64,000 nt of DNA from Rhinopithecus roxellana. Lineage: Eukaryota > Chordata > Mammalia > Primates > Cercopithecidae. The notes under the pieces were generated by a model that searched no databases, was not told the DNA's origin, and saw nothing but the letters and a program-made list of their open reading frames with translations. The stretch spans positions 58,847,386-58,911,385 of the forward strand of contig NC_044562.1 in assembly GCF_007565055.1 (NCBI RefSeq), in the 5' to 3' direction. A program made the translations under genes and the position numbers. The stretch's first letter is position 1, and each line of letters begins with the position of its first letter. This document shows, piece after piece, positions 43,086 through 55,335 of the stretch.

Positions 43086-46000
43086 CCTCAGCCACAGGGA
43101 CCAGAGCTCCAGGCTGAGCTCCCATAAGAATGGGGGCCTTGCTTCCCAGGGCTCTTTCTGTCACTGAGCCACCTCTGCCATGTGGTGAGCGCTAGTGGCC
43201 AATGCCAGGCTGATGGGCTTGAGGGGCATCTTGTCCAGTCTGAGAGCTGCGAGCTGAATGCCACCTCCCACTTGGAAGCACACTCCCTGGCTGTGCCGGA
43301 GATGGGTGGACAGTCCATGTCTGGGCAGCAGTCTCTGCTGACAGGTCTGGGGCTCCTTCCTTCTTGAAGGCTGCTGCAGCAGGCCCAGCCCTCAGCTGCT
43401 CTTAGCCCACACCGTCTACCTGGTGGTCTCAGGCACACCTGCCCTTGCACTCTCCACCTCCCTCCCTCAATTCGCAGACATGAACAGCATGGGAAAATAT
43501 TTCTCAGTAATAATAAAAAACGGTACTTTGTTAAAGTTCACAGTGGCTTGCAATCATGGCTTTGTAATCTCTCTTGCCCATTCTAAAGGTAGGTAGGTGG
43601 CTTTCAACAGACTCCCCCCTCCCCGTTAATGTTTTGTTCTGGTGAAGAAACTTGGAATTAAAGGAGCTCCGTGTGTGGCTGTGCCGAGGCAGAGTTCGAG
43701 CCTTCCGCAGGCTGTACCCAGGCCTGCAGCCTCTGTATTCCGAGAAGTGAAGGATGATGGATTCCCAGATCTTAGAAGAGGACAGAAGAGAATGGATTTG
43801 GAGAAGGAAAGAGGAAAGTATGGAAATACATTTTTAAAGTGAAGTTTGGATGGAGGAGAGTTTCTGCTTTGCAGAATTTTCACCCTGGAAGGTTGAAATC
43901 TCTTTGTGGCCTGTGGGTTCCATCCCCGCCGCACCCCTGGAGGCTTGACAGCTGTCTCAGGACAGCAAGATCCCTGCCTGGCAAAGCCGTTTCAGTCTGG
44001 GAGACCTTGGCTTGCTGTTAGTTCTCGTGGAACCCAAAATAGCTCCTGGCAATCGTTGCTTGTTTTCTCCGCTTCCCTTTGGATTCACGGCAGTCAGAGC
44101 ACTAACGATTTTCAAATATTTGAAGATGCTCAGTGCTCGAGTCTCTTTCCTAGGATGGGTGTCCTCAGTTCTCCCGTCTGGCCCTCCTACGGCAGAGCTT
44201 CCGCACCCCTCCCTTTCCCCTCTCAGGGCCTGCTCTGGGAAAGGGATGGTGGGAGGCACCCCTGGCCCGGAACTCTCGGCTGTGCTGGGCTGCACTTCCA
44301 GCGCACTCTGCTGCCAGGGACCTGGGTGGCTGAGATCTGGCCCAGAGAGTGTGAGGGAGCGACTCGGGATTCCTCTGCACCTGATCCCTGAAGGCCTTCC
44401 CAGGTTCCTCCTCTGGGCCGTCTGCTCTTCCAGCGATTGGGATGGTGGCCCAGGGTGCTCTTGGAAGCTCTGGGTTCCAGATGGCCACTCTTGATGGCGG
44501 GTCCTGAGTGACCACAAGCAGCCAACCCCTTCCCTGCCCAGGCCTGGCCCACCATCGTGGTGAGGGGTGGGGAATGACCCGCCTTCCTGTGGCGCCCTTC
44601 CATGCTTGGCTCTATCTGTTGTCACAGCACCTCATGCCCCCTGCAGACATGTGTGCTCCGAATAACACAGTGAAGTGGCCTGGAGACTGCAGAGGCGAGT
44701 GCTTCTGTCCCACCCGCCAAGACCTCCATCCCTGCTGGAAGCCCAGGGGTTGTCTGACCTCTCACTATCCCCAGGAAATATACCCTGCGGTGCCATTCAC
44801 ATTTCGGTATCCTCATAGCAGTGTTGGCTCTTGAAGAATCAACTTGAAGCCCTCACGTTTCTCTCTCAGATTCTTCTGATGAGCAGGACCACCAGGACCT
44901 GGAGACTCCCCAGCCATGGCCTCCTTCTGCGCTCTGAGCCCTGCAGCCACTGCTTGTGTTAGATTAGATTAGAACAGGTTGGAGAGATTAAAATTATTTT
45001 TCAAAACCAGCTGGAGATCGGTGCGGGAGCCCATGCGGCTGGTGGCTCTGGGCGAGCTCAGGGCCAGTCAGCATCGCAGGGCGCGGGCTCTCGGGAGAAG
45101 CAGTGAGCTCCGGCTCTCGGATGCACCTCTTTCCCTTGAGGAACACACTTCTGATGGCTGGGTTTTATCTGGCATGAAAAGGAAGAGTTTTTCCCTGAAG
45201 GAGAAGGTAGCCAGCAGACTGCCAACTGCAAAAGAGCAAAATAACAAAACCTCCCTCCCACTCCCTTCACCTCACATGACATTTGTCCAGTTTTGTGGCC
45301 AGTGGTTGGGGCTGTCTTTTATTTTCCATTAAATGAAAAAGGAGAATTGTTCCAAGTGATGAATTATCCAGGCAGTCCTGCCAGAAATGAAGCATGCTCA
45401 GGTTAAGTAAAATAAAACATGCAGACGTCCTTGCGCAGGGATTCTTAGCGAGCACGTCCTCTTTCTACCTGGCCTGGTTTTCCCAGGGGAGCAGGAAAAT
45501 GCCTGCTGGACGCAGAGAGGGCATGGAGGGTGGCCCGGGCCCCGAGGTGGTGGGAGCCTCGCCGGGATTTTGGGTTCCTTGTGGGAAGCTGGGAACTGAA
45601 GCCATTTCAACTTTTCCAGGCCTGGCCCAACCCTTGCCCAAATCCTGCCACTCAGTCACCCTCAGGAGCAAACCTCCACCGTGCCACGAGCCCAGGGATG
45701 CACAGAGAGAGAGAGGCCCAAAGTGGGGTGGGGGAGACCAGCACAGGCATGAAGAATAGGAACCATGCAATGGGAAGAGAAGATGGGGTCCTCAGGAGTT
45801 CCGGGGCTCCAGGAGGCACTTGGAAAGCCCCTCTCAGGGGTCCCCGCATCTCCCTTCACGATGATGAAGCCATCTCAGACATGCAATCCGGGGACAGTTG
45901 TCTAAGGCTGTGCAGCCTGTGGCAAGGAGCTGCTGGGGATGGCGCCTCCACTCGGCCCAATGACAGAGGACACAGAGCCCATGGCCTAATCCCTGTCCTC

Positions 46001-46319
46001 GATCCCACATGGGGAAGAACCTCAGGAGGTCTCAAGCGGGTGGATCTGTACAGGCCAAGGGCCGCGGCCGGGGAGGTAGAGACGCCAGGTGGGCCTGGGA
46101 GCTCTTGGTGCATCTCAACTCCCTTTGTCTTCAGGATTTGACCTGGATGTCACATCATCCGAGAGCCTTTCCGGAAGGGCCTAGCTAACGTGGCAACCCC
46201 CTGGTCGTCTCTTCCCACCCTCAGTTTTACGTTCCTTCCTAACCTGCATCACTGTTGGAGGATGAGTTCCAGGTTTTCCTCACTGCTCTCTCCTCCTTCC
46301 CTGCCGGGAACGCAGGGTG
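43086..46319. other. Unique sequence, no gene recognised
   Basis: A 3.2-kb stretch without an Alu or L1. Mirror-image frames occur at 43,906-44,625 and 45,394-46,141 on both strands, without domains. Possible conserved or regulatory content cannot be judged from one sequence. Confidence 0.4.
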
Positions 46320-46324
46320 GGGTT

Positions 46325-46410
46325 TTGTTCCCTCGCATACTTTTGTGCCTGGCACGTTGCCCGGCTGTAGTTGGTGCTCAATAGGGAACTACTGAGTGCA
46401 CGGAGGGAGG
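46325..46410 (+). mobile_element. L2/MIR-type 3' end fragment
   Basis: TGTGCCTGGCACGTTGCCC followed by GTTGGTGCTCAATAGGGAAC is the typical ancient LINE/SINE 3' end pattern. Confidence 0.5.
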
Positions 46411-46599
46411 AAGGATGGGCTCTGAAGCTTGCCTCTCCCCAGGAACGACTCCCGCTTATTCTCAATCTCTGACTATCAGGGACACTGGGAAGCCCCGCCC
46501 TTATTATGGGACGAAAAACAGGGTTGGCCATGCCCCGGACCCCAGGTCACTGCCTCCAGCAGACTCTTCTGCTTTTTATTTCTATTTTAAAAACCTAAA

Positions 46600-46919
46600 G
46601 CAGTGTTCTTGAGGTCTGAGTATATCCAGCACGTTCGACACGAGTATGTGTCGATTCCATGAAGATTTGGCGGAAGATTCCACGAGTATGTTGCCATTCC
46701 TTGGAGGCCCAGAATGTTCTCAGCCTCCAGACGTGCTGTTCTGCCGCTTCCTCTGCAGCCCACTGCCCGTCAGATCTCCGCCCCTTGTGGTGAGTTTTGG
46801 AGGCTCTAGGACTTCACAGTCTTGAGATCCTATGGCTTGTCATCTTCTGGTGTCCGGCTTCTCGCTCAACATAATGTTTTCTGAGATTCGTCTACATTGT
46901 GTGTATCGGTAACCCGTAT
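46600..46919 (-). mobile_element. Old L1 (L1ME-like) 3' end, antisense
   Basis: 3' UTR-like sequence is followed by GGTGTCCGGCTTCTCGCTC and ACATAATGTTTTCTGAGATTC, the antisense end of ORF2 in old L1s. It continues beyond the Alu insertion. Left edge approximate. Confidence 0.6.
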
Positions 46920-46929
46920 TCTGTTCTTT

Positions 46930-47233
46930 GTTTTGTTTTGTGTTTTTGGAGATGGAGTCTCGCTTTTGTTGCCCAAGCTGCAGTGCAGCAGCGCGATCTC
47001 GGCTCACTGCAACCTCTGCCTCCCGGGTTCAAGTGATTCTCCTGCCTCAGTCTCCTAAGTAGCTGGGATTACAGGCGCCCGCCACCACGCCCAACTAATT
47101 TTTGTGTTTTTAGTAGAGATGGGGTTTCACCATATTGGTCAGGCTGTCTTGCACTCCTGACCTCAGGTGATCCGCCCGCCTTGGCCTCCCAAAGTGCTGG
47201 GATTGCAGGCGTGAACCACTGCACCTGGCCTAA
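46930..47233 (-). mobile_element. AluS-like SINE, antisense
   Basis: (TTTTG)n tail, GAGATGGAGTCTCGCTTTTG, CCTCCCGGGTTCAAGTG, ending CTGCACCTGGCC. The duplication TCTGTTCTTT flanks it at 46,920-46,929 and 47,234-47,243. Confidence 0.94.
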
Positions 47234-47243
47234 TCTGTTCTTT

Positions 47244-47455
47244 TTGGTTGCTGAGTAGAATCTCTTGTGTAAATACACTGCAGTTTTATTTTTCATTTGG
47301 ATAAGCAATGTTATAAGGACGTGTGGATTGCTTCCAATTTGGGGTTCCTACGAACAAGGCTGTTGTGAGCATTCACGGACATGTGCTTGCAGGGATACAT
47401 GTGCTCATGTCTCACGGGAAAATGCCCTGGAGTGGAGTAGCTGGTTCACAGCTGT
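47244..47455 (-). mobile_element. Old L1 (L1ME-like), antisense, continued
   Basis: TTGGTTGCTGAGTAGAATC, GTGGATTGCTTCCAATTTGG and GTGAGCATTCACGGACATG continue the antisense ORF2 C-terminal region after the Alu. Confidence 0.7.
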
Positions 47456-47892
47456 GTGAGTGCCCTGGAGCTGCCATAACAAAGTTCCACCCACTGGGTG
47501 CTTTTAGCTACAGCAGTGTGCTGGCTCATGGTGCTGGAGGCCTGAGGGCCACAGTCACAGTATCGATAGGGCTGTGCCTTCTGAGGCTGAGAGGCAGCCA
47601 TGGCTCCAGGCCTCTCTCTAGCCTCTGGGTTTTGCCGGCAGCCTTGGTGTTCCTGGGCTTACAGAAGCACTACCTTGAGCTGCTCCTTCACCTTCACATG
47701 CCCTTCTCCCGGTTTGCCTATGTTCAAATGTCCCCATTTTAGGAGAATTCCAGACTGCCATGCTCCAGCATGACCTTATCTTAACTAGTCTGGCAATGAC
47801 CCTATTTCCAAATCAGATCATGTCCTGAGGGGCAGGAGGTTAGGACTTCAACACATGAGTTTTGGTGGGACACAATTCGATTCTCAACACTG
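47456..47892 (-). mobile_element. MLT1-class MaLR LTR, antisense
   Basis: GCCATAACAAAGTTCCACCC, GGTGCTGGAGGCCTGAGG, CACCTTCACATGCCCTTCTC, ATGACCCTATTTCCAAATCAG and TTTTGGTGGGACACAATTCG follow antisense MLT1 in order. Diverged, ancient. Confidence 0.75.
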
Positions 47893-48497
47893 TGTAGGTG
47901 GATTTGACCTTGATGGAACTCTGACAGCTGGAGCTATGAATGGCCTTTCTCAGTTTTGAGGCTCCCCATGTCTGAGCATGCCAGCCTTTCCTCCTCCTGT
48001 TGCCATCTGTGGATCTGCAGAGTTCCTGACCACCTCCCACAGGCCCCAGGAACTTTGGAGCCTGACTCACTAAATTTTCCACCCAAGTCCAGGTGCCACT
48101 GCAGATGACTTTGAAGCCCAAGAGGGCGGCACATACATCATCTTAGCCCCAGGTCCCTCAGCTCTCTTCAAATATGAACTCATTGTTACCCAAGCAAACA
48201 TCCTCACGGCTGTGGCCAGATCTTGGCATTCCCCAGGACTTTCCATCTCTTGAATCTTCATCTCCACTGTCTGCTCCGCACCTTCCCAACCCTCCCCTCT
48301 GAAACCGTCTCCATCACTTGATAAAGAGGTCAACTCCCGCACGCCCCAGACTCTGACTGGCTCCCCCAACTGGCAAATCCAGGAACCGGCTGTAGCCAAG
48401 GGCTCAAGAGATGCTGTCAGTCATTTCTATCTTTCCTAGTGTCTATCTTTCCTTTTCTCTCTGTCTTCCTCCTTTCTCTCCATCTCAATTTGGATTG
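47893..48497. other. Unique sequence, nothing recognised
   Basis: Spacer between two antisense MaLR LTRs. A pyrimidine-rich tract (CT-rich) lies at 48,425-48,485. Confidence 0.45.
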
Positions 48498-48502
48498 GCT
48501 TT

Positions 48503-48911
48503 TGTGTCAGTCCATTTTTGCATCGTATAAAGAAATTCCTGAGACTGGATAATTTATGAAGAAAAGAGGTTTAATTGGCTCACAATTCTGCAGACTGTAC
48601 AGGAAGCATGGTACGGGTATCTGCTTCTGGTGAGGGCCCTCTTCCAATTGGCAGAAGGTAGAAGGGAGCAGGTGCATCACATGGCAAGAGCCAGAGCCGG
48701 AGGGAAGGGGGAGGCACCACACTCTTTTAAACAACCAGATCTTGCAGGAAAAGACTGAGGGAGAGCTCACTCATCACCAAGGGGATGGCGCTAAACCATT
48801 CATGAGAGATCCACGCCCAGGAGCCAGTCACCTCCCTCCAGGCTCCACCTCCCACACTGGGGATCACATTTCAACATGAGATTTGCAGAGAAAAAGCATC
48901 CTACCATATCA
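48503..48911 (-). mobile_element. MaLR solo LTR (THE1/MST/MLT-type), antisense, with 5-bp duplication
   Basis: Runs from TGTGTCAGTCC to ACCATATCA, the antisense ends of the THE1/MST group. Middle words are GAGACTGGATAATTTATG and GAAAAGAGGTTTAATTGGC. The 5-bp GCTTT occurs exactly on both sides (48,498-48,502 and 48,912-48,916), so both ends are intact. No internal proviral sequence. Confidence 0.9.
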
Positions 48912-48916
48912 GCTTT

Positions 48917-49856
48917 GTTCTTAAACAGGTGTCTCCACCTGGCTGTCATGGTGAGTACTAGAAGTTTCAAGTCCAGATACTTGTGGCTTATGGTCTAGAA
49001 GGAAAAATCCTTGCAGAATCCAAATATTAAATCTCGTTGAAGGACTGTGGTGGACTGTGCTCGACAGACACACATTGGACTCCTCACAAGGGGATGGTGT
49101 GGCACGAGCAGCCCACCTGAGGCTGGCGGGGGACTGAGCCCCACGACTGCAGGGCCCTGCACAGTGAGGCTGTCCAGACTCTGCCATTTTGACCCAGTGG
49201 ACATTTTCACCTTGAGAGTTCTTGACTCCAAGTTCATAACCCACCATATTAATCAGAATTAAACCAACTGTTGACATTTGTCAAGGAAGCATTTTCTGAA
49301 GCAAATTTCATGAACCCAGTTTAGTTCTTGGGTCCGTTTTCTACACAGAGCAGTTAACCAAATTGTTTCCATGTTTATTTTTCAGTGATAACTTGACTCA
49401 TCCATTTTTTTTGTGGCTTTTTGTTGTTCTTTCCTTACCCGAGTCTAATTTCAAAAAGTGAATTTTCCGCTTTAATGAGTTTTCTTTTTGTGGCCATTAC
49501 TTCTGCAAAGTCAAATTTCTCAAATAATTTGCACAGCTCTAAATTAAAAAATATTCTTCTTCTTCTGTCAATATGAATTTTAAATTTAACATCTGTATTT
49601 TTACATACTGTCAGTTACATTTTCCGCTGATAATTTCTAATTTCCCCAGTTCAGTTTTTATAGTTTTCAATGTTAATAATGACTGACTGTTCATTCAATT
49701 TTTTATCTATAACAACTTTTGCTGTATGCTTCAGTTTTGTAGTTTTTAAAATCTGTAACAATTTTTGCTTCAGTTTTTGTTGGCTTTATTGTGTGTTATG
49801 TCTGCTGTGATATTAATTTTGAATTGAAAGACATGTGTTTGTATTTCTTAGGTAGT
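48917..49856. other. Unique, AT-rich in its second half
   Basis: 49,260-49,850 is T-rich with TTTTTG-type words and may include unrecognised old repeat. No gene recognised. Confidence 0.4.
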
Positions 49857-49964
49857 CCTGAGCCGTCGCTCTTGGTAACTGCTCTTGTTCATCCTGAGCC
49901 ATCGCTCTTGGTAACTGCTCTTGTTCATCCTGAGCCATCGCTCTTGGTAACTGCTCTTGTTCAC
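49857..49964 (+). repeat. 36-bp tandem repeat, 3 copies
   Basis: Units start at 49,857, 49,893 and 49,929 (CCTGAGCC(A/G)TCGCTCTTGG...). Only one base differs among the units until the final few bases. A 12-residue repeat in the plus-strand frame simply reflects the period. Confidence 0.96.
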
Positions 49965-50501
49965 AGCTGGCCACTCTATGGCTCATCAGGTTGTTCCATA
50001 AGCTTGTAACAGCTCTACGAACTCCCAGTAATCATCTGCTCTGTGGCAAACGGGCAAAGTATCTGCCACGGAGTCGAAACATCTCCAGGTAAATACGGCA
50101 AAGTCAAAGGAACTTCTTGGATTCACCCAGAGCCACGTCCAGCAGATAGGGCAGTGGCCATTCCCTAGGAGAAGCTGGGTGCTGCTCCTACAAGAAGGGC
50201 AAAGGAAAATCATGCTTGGACCCAAGGAGGCTTTGCAAGGTCTTGCCTATCCACTTCTTAAGATGTCTCCTTCCCCCAGTCTTTATCCTGCCTGCTGTCT
50301 ATGCACGTCTCCATATCCCATGTCTCACTGTGGGATATGAACCTCAGTTAGCCCCCTCCCCAGGGTACTTATGCAGGGGCTTGGCAAATTACCAATGGAG
50401 GACCAGCCCAACACTCCCTTCTCTACTAGTACCCAACACCCACCTCTCCTCCCAAATCCAAAGCTCTTCTTTCCTCCCATACCTAGCACTCCCTCCCCAC
50501 C
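49965..50501. other. Unique sequence, nothing recognised
   Basis: Contains a C-rich stretch at 50,400-50,500. The word CCCAACACTCCCTTCTCTAC (50,407) recurs in variant form at 50,880, after the LTR. Confidence 0.45.
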
Positions 50502-50870
50502 TGTATTAGTCCATTCTCCTACTGCTGTTAAGGAATACTTGAGACTGGGTAATTTATAAAGAAGGAGGTTTAACTGGCTCCGGGTTCTGCAGGCTGCACA
50601 GGAAGCTGGCGGCACGTGCTCGGCTCCAATCATGGGGAAGGTGAAGGGGAAGCCGGCACTTCACACAGCCGGAGCGGGAGGAAGGTGAGGGGCTGCCACA
50701 CACTTTTAAACAGCCAGATCTTGTGAGGACTCACTCACTGTCATGAGAACAGCACCCAGGGGGAACTCCACTCCCATGATCCAATCACCTCCCACCAGGC
50801 CCCACCTCCAACACTGGGGATTACAATTCTACATGAGATTTGGGTGGGGACACAGATCCAAACCGTATCA
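50502..50870 (-). mobile_element. THE1-class MaLR solo LTR, antisense
   Basis: TGTATTAGTCCATTCTCC opens it and AACCGTATCA closes it, with GACTGGGTAATTTATAAAG and GATTTGGGTGGGGACAC between. This is a complete 369-bp antisense THE1-type LTR. The flanking pentamers (CCACC and CTAAC) match only partly, consistent with mutation of the original 5-bp duplication. Confidence 0.92.
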
Positions 50871-51052
50871 CTAACCACACCCAACGCTCCCTTCTCTGCT
50901 AGTACCCCATGCTTCCCTTTTTAACTCATACTTCAGACTGCCGCCCACTGCCGGAGAAAATGCAAAGGCAGTTGCCTGGGTCCCCAGGGAGCAGGGAACA
51001 CAATACCAGCTGCAGCCCTGGGCTGCACACGACGCCCTGTCTGGGCCTGTGG

Positions 51053-51236
51053 GTTCTCCACAGTGACTTGGTTTTCCTCCCTGCACACCCCACCTGCCCC
51101 TCACTCTCGGCTGATGTCCTGGCTACCTGCTTCTCTGCCTCTGAGTCCTCCACAGTGACTCAGTTTCCCTCTCTGTGCACCCTACCTGCCCCTCACTCTC
51201 GGCTGATACCCTGGCTCCCTGCTTCTCCAAGCAGAC
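51053..51236 (+). repeat. 92-bp tandem duplication, 2 copies
   Basis: CTCCACAGTGACT at 51,056 and 51,148, and CTCACTCTCGGCTGAT at 51,100 and 51,192, are both offset by 92 bp. Intermediate bases agree well, so the duplication is moderately recent. Confidence 0.9.
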
Positions 51237-54200
51237 AGGAACCGTCCCCCAAATCCCTTCTTGCCTTCCTGCAACCCCCGACAGACTTACCTGCATCCAC
51301 ACTGTATCTTCTCCCGTGGTGCCCCGATGCCCTCCGTCTGGTTTATTAAGAACTCTTCTCCACTGATGATCTCTTCCTGTCTGTTGTCTTCAGTGTTCTC
51401 TGTGCAAGGGGCACAGCACCCCTAAGGCGCCCTTGAGTCCTGTTATCCGGGGACACCTCAGTCTCTCTCTCCAAAGCCCTGAGATCCGTTGTCCCGGCTC
51501 CTCCCTGTGCCATGTGACTGCTGTCCTGTTGCACTCTGCTGGGCCTGCACCTGCAGGGATCCTTGTCTTCCTGAGCCACCCCTTCCCTACCAGCGTGGTG
51601 GCTTTTCTGCCTCTGCTCTCAGCCCTCTTCTTTCCAGCCAGAGCCCCCCTTTCCCATTGCCAGCTTAGACCCCAGCTTTTCTCCTGAGATAGGGCCCTTG
51701 CTTGCCCAGGAAGGAGCTCAGTTCCAGATTCTTCTCTTTGTCCTGGAGTCCTGTGGTCTTACCTTTGGTCTGACCTCCTCTTGCCTGGGGCTGATTCTCG
51801 CATTAGGCTTAAGGTTCATGAGGGGTGAAATGGAGCAGTGTGGGATGTTTCTTGACCTTGGGGAAGTTGAGGCGGCAGAAAGGGGTGGATCCATCTGTTC
51901 CAGCTGGCTGGGAAATCTGCTGTTTGAATATGACCTGGTATATTCCAGACACAGAGGCATCAGATGGCCAGAGCTCCAGGACTACTCCACAGACACTCCT
52001 GTGCTGGCGGATGGCAGAAAGCCAGGGCTGGGCAGATCCGTGCTGCCTCCTTGGACCCAGTGTCCGCTCCTCTGGAGAAGCGCTTGGGCTTCAGTGTCAA
52101 GGGCACAGATCCACATAGCAGCCTCGCAGCTCACCAGCTCTGAGACCAGCCCCCATGCCCTTTCCTTTTGCACGGGGTGATAACAGCCTGACCCGTGACA
52201 GCTGTGTGATCTGGTGCTAAGGACTGTTTCACATAGAAGCTGTTAGGCTCCCTCCCAGTACGTTACAGTGGAATCACTTATGTTTCCTGGGTCCCTATGT
52301 GTTTTCTTCCTCCTGAGCACAGCATGCTATTGTGCATGTCTGTGCTGTCAGAGTCACCGCCTGAAGTTAACGATGGTGGTCACAAAGTGTCACAACTGTC
52401 CTTGACTTCCCTTGCCCTCAGCCGAAGCAGCTCTGGCCCCAGCGGTGCCCTGGCCTTGGCTGGGATGACCCCTGTCTTGCCTTACCTCCAATCTCTGCCT
52501 GGGAGCTCTCTGCCCCGCCCTTGCCCCCACGTGGCCTTTGTAAGGTGACACCATCAGACCTCTGCTTCCTCCTCCTCTCCTCTTTCTTGGAATTACAGCA
52601 GAATCCACCCTTCTGTCCCTGGAAGCCCTGACTGACACTGAGGCTGTTTGTTTGGATGACCTCCCAGCATCCATCTCTCTGATCTCAGCCACCCACTCCT
52701 GGTTTCCTGGGAGGTGGGTTTGATTTTCCCTCTTCTGTCATGGCCAGGATCAAATGCCCACTGGGTGCTCAGTGCTGGCGGCAGAGAGCTGAAGCCCCCG
52801 AGTTCCTACTCTCCGGGCACAAGTGATCTAGAAAACAAGGATGTGGGTCATTTCAATACAGGGACAGACTTCCAAAGGTACAGTCATGAAACTGGGCTGG
52901 AAATGCCATGAGGGGCTTCCCAGCAGAGGTGATGCCCCCGCTGAATTTAGAGAAGGGGCAACGTGTGCCAAATCGAATCACGGGGAGAAGGGGCTGGGGC
53001 CACAGGAACGGAGGTGCCAGCAAAGGCCCAAGCACCTGGAGCACAGATACGCACAGATCAGGGCAAGCTGGACAGGCACCTGCGTGGGGATGAGAGGAGG
53101 GGAGAGGACACTAACCCTAGCCTTGGGCCAGGAGCGCCAGGCAGCCCAGCTTTGGACATGGCTCCTCTCCAGAAAAAATCATCAGATACCAGATAAGGCA
53201 GGGGATGTGTGTGGGTGGCTGCATGGGTGACTTCACACAGACGGTTTGACACTGCTGCTGATCAGATCATGATCCTGCTGCTACTTTCTGGAGTGGAACT
53301 CGAGGGAGAAGTTCTTTAAACGGCCTGTTTCTGAGGTTCAAAAAGAGACTCTGACACTCTGTCACTGTCCCTAGACAGAGCCTCTCCTCCTTTCCCTTCA
53401 GGTTCCTGGAAGACGGTCCTCTCTCCTCCAAGCACATCTGTCTCTTGGACTCTGAATTCCACCCCTTTGCCCCTGCAGACCCTGGGCAACCCTGCCTGGC
53501 ACAGCTGAAGGTCCACGCCCTCCCTGGGGACTCCCACCAGGCCCGGGCAGTGGCTTCATCAGTCAACATGGAAGGGGCTCCAGGGTGAATTGTCCTTGTT
53601 TGCAGATGAAGAAACAGAGCCCTGGTGTGGAAGGCCAGAGTCCAGCCGTAGAAAAAGCTGTGGCCCCCACTCCACTCCACATCTTGAGACACCTTCCTTA
53701 CCCAATGCTGGGTGACCCAGGAACCCAAATATTCAAGACAGAGGCCCCATTTATGGCAGCCGATGGCCCTGGGCAGGGGTGGACTGATGTCTGCTGGATA
53801 CGGACTGTAGGGTGCGCTAGTTGCCAATTCTGGAATGTCCTGGAGAGCCGTGACTGGGAGGGGACAGCATCGCCCACCCTGCTAGACAATTGTTCCCGTA
53901 TGGGAAAGTCACAGCCCCTCTCGGGCTGTGGTGAGAGGTCAAGGGCCTGAGGGATTTAGGGTTCAGGTCAGTGTGCTAGTGAAGGATCAGATGAGGTCCA
54001 GGCCAGTAGCCGGGGCTGGGATCCCAGGAGGGCAGGGACAGAACGTTGGGCAGGAACTTGGAGTTTCTCTTAAGAGGGACCTGGGCTGGTTGGCATCTAG
54101 TACAGTGGTCAGGGAAAGAAAACACCCCGCTCAAGGGTTTAGAACAGGAAATGCGATATAGTATCTATCGAGTGGTGAGAAAAATACCACAAAGGGGAAG

Positions 54201-55069
54201 AAAAGGACCAGGACAAGCCTACAAAGCTCTCTGGTCCCGAGTCCATCAGCTCAGCCACTTCGGGCACCAGCTGGTGGTGACCAGCCACGGGGGCTCAGAT
54301 GTCCCTGGGATGACAGTGAGTCCCACATGGCCTGGACCCCATGCTGGCGGCGTGGATCACAGACACCCCTGAGTGCCCTGACTCCACTTCTCACCAGGCA
54401 GATCTGGGGCTTGCTGTGAGACAGCTCTGGAGATCCAAGGCCCCCTTGGGCCTCTCCACTCTCAGGACAGGGCAGACCCTTCTCATTGTCTGGCCTCACC
54501 CACCTCTTTACCCAGCATAAAAGCTTAAGCCAGTCACTAATCGCATCATATCCACATTAGAGGGATGGCAGGGCTCCCGAACACAGGGCTTTAGTAGATT
54601 AGCTACCCTTGTGGGTCAGTGGCGCTGGTCACCGAGGGACCTTCAGAAACCAGGGAGAAGCCCTGGGAGTGCAGAGAGCCCGTGTGTGGTCCTGGCATCA
54701 GGGGGCACAGAGGCAGGCCCCGGGAAAGCTGCCTGGACTCCTGCGGAAAGTTCTGATGGTGCCGGTTCTCACGTCCCTGAAGCTGTCCCTCTTGATGTCT
54801 TCGGTTCAATGTGATACGTTGTTTAATGTGACAGATGGAGGCCTTATCACCTACAAGGGATGTTGGGTGCAGCATCTCTGCCCATCATCTGTCACATCAC
54901 TGCTGGAATATGTAATCTCTCTCTACGGGGGTAGCCTGAGTTTTGCTGCTAATATTAATGCTGCACGACATGCGTGCATCTCCGTTTCATCAGGAAACGC
55001 TTCCTCAGAGGTGGTCTCAGTGGTCCTCCCAGGCTTCAGGCAAGACATGACTCATGCACTAGGTGCCTC
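51237..55069. other. Long unique stretch, no gene recognised
   Basis: 3.8 kb without an Alu or L1. A MIR-like core (TTGCAGATGAAGAAACAGAG, 53,602-53,621) is the only family hint. Frames of 100-186 codons on either strand (for example minus 53,267-53,827 and plus 54,609-55,115) lack known domains, and several mirror each other. Confidence 0.4.
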
Positions 55070-55289
55070 GAGAATGCAAACATGCACGTGCCTCGGTTCC
55101 CCCATGAGAATGTAAACATGCATGCGTCCCAGTCCCCTCTCGAGAATGCAGACATGCACGCGTCCCAGTCCTCCCTCGAGATGTAAACATAAATGCATCC
55201 CAGCTCTGCCTTGAGAATGTAAACGTAAACGCATCCCAGTTCCCCCTCGAGAATGTAAAATAAACATGCACGTGTCCCAATCCTCCCTC
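55070..55289 (+). repeat. 36-bp minisatellite, 6 units
   Basis: GAGAATG-type unit starts lie at 55,070, 55,106, 55,142, 55,178 (one base short), 55,213 and 55,249. The core contains AAACATGCA, CGTCCCAGTC and a C-rich end. Units are diverged by several substitutions. Unrelated in sequence to the 36-bp array at 49.9 kb. Confidence 0.93.
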
Positions 55290-55335
55290 TGTGTGCTCCC
55301 TGCGCCCTTTCTGGTTGTTATTGTGTGATCCAGAT

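Noticed and set aside
43906..44625. Mirror frames of 161 and 222 codons
   Set aside because: Opposite-strand frames over the same GC-rich interval, no domain, and no consistent codon bias seen.
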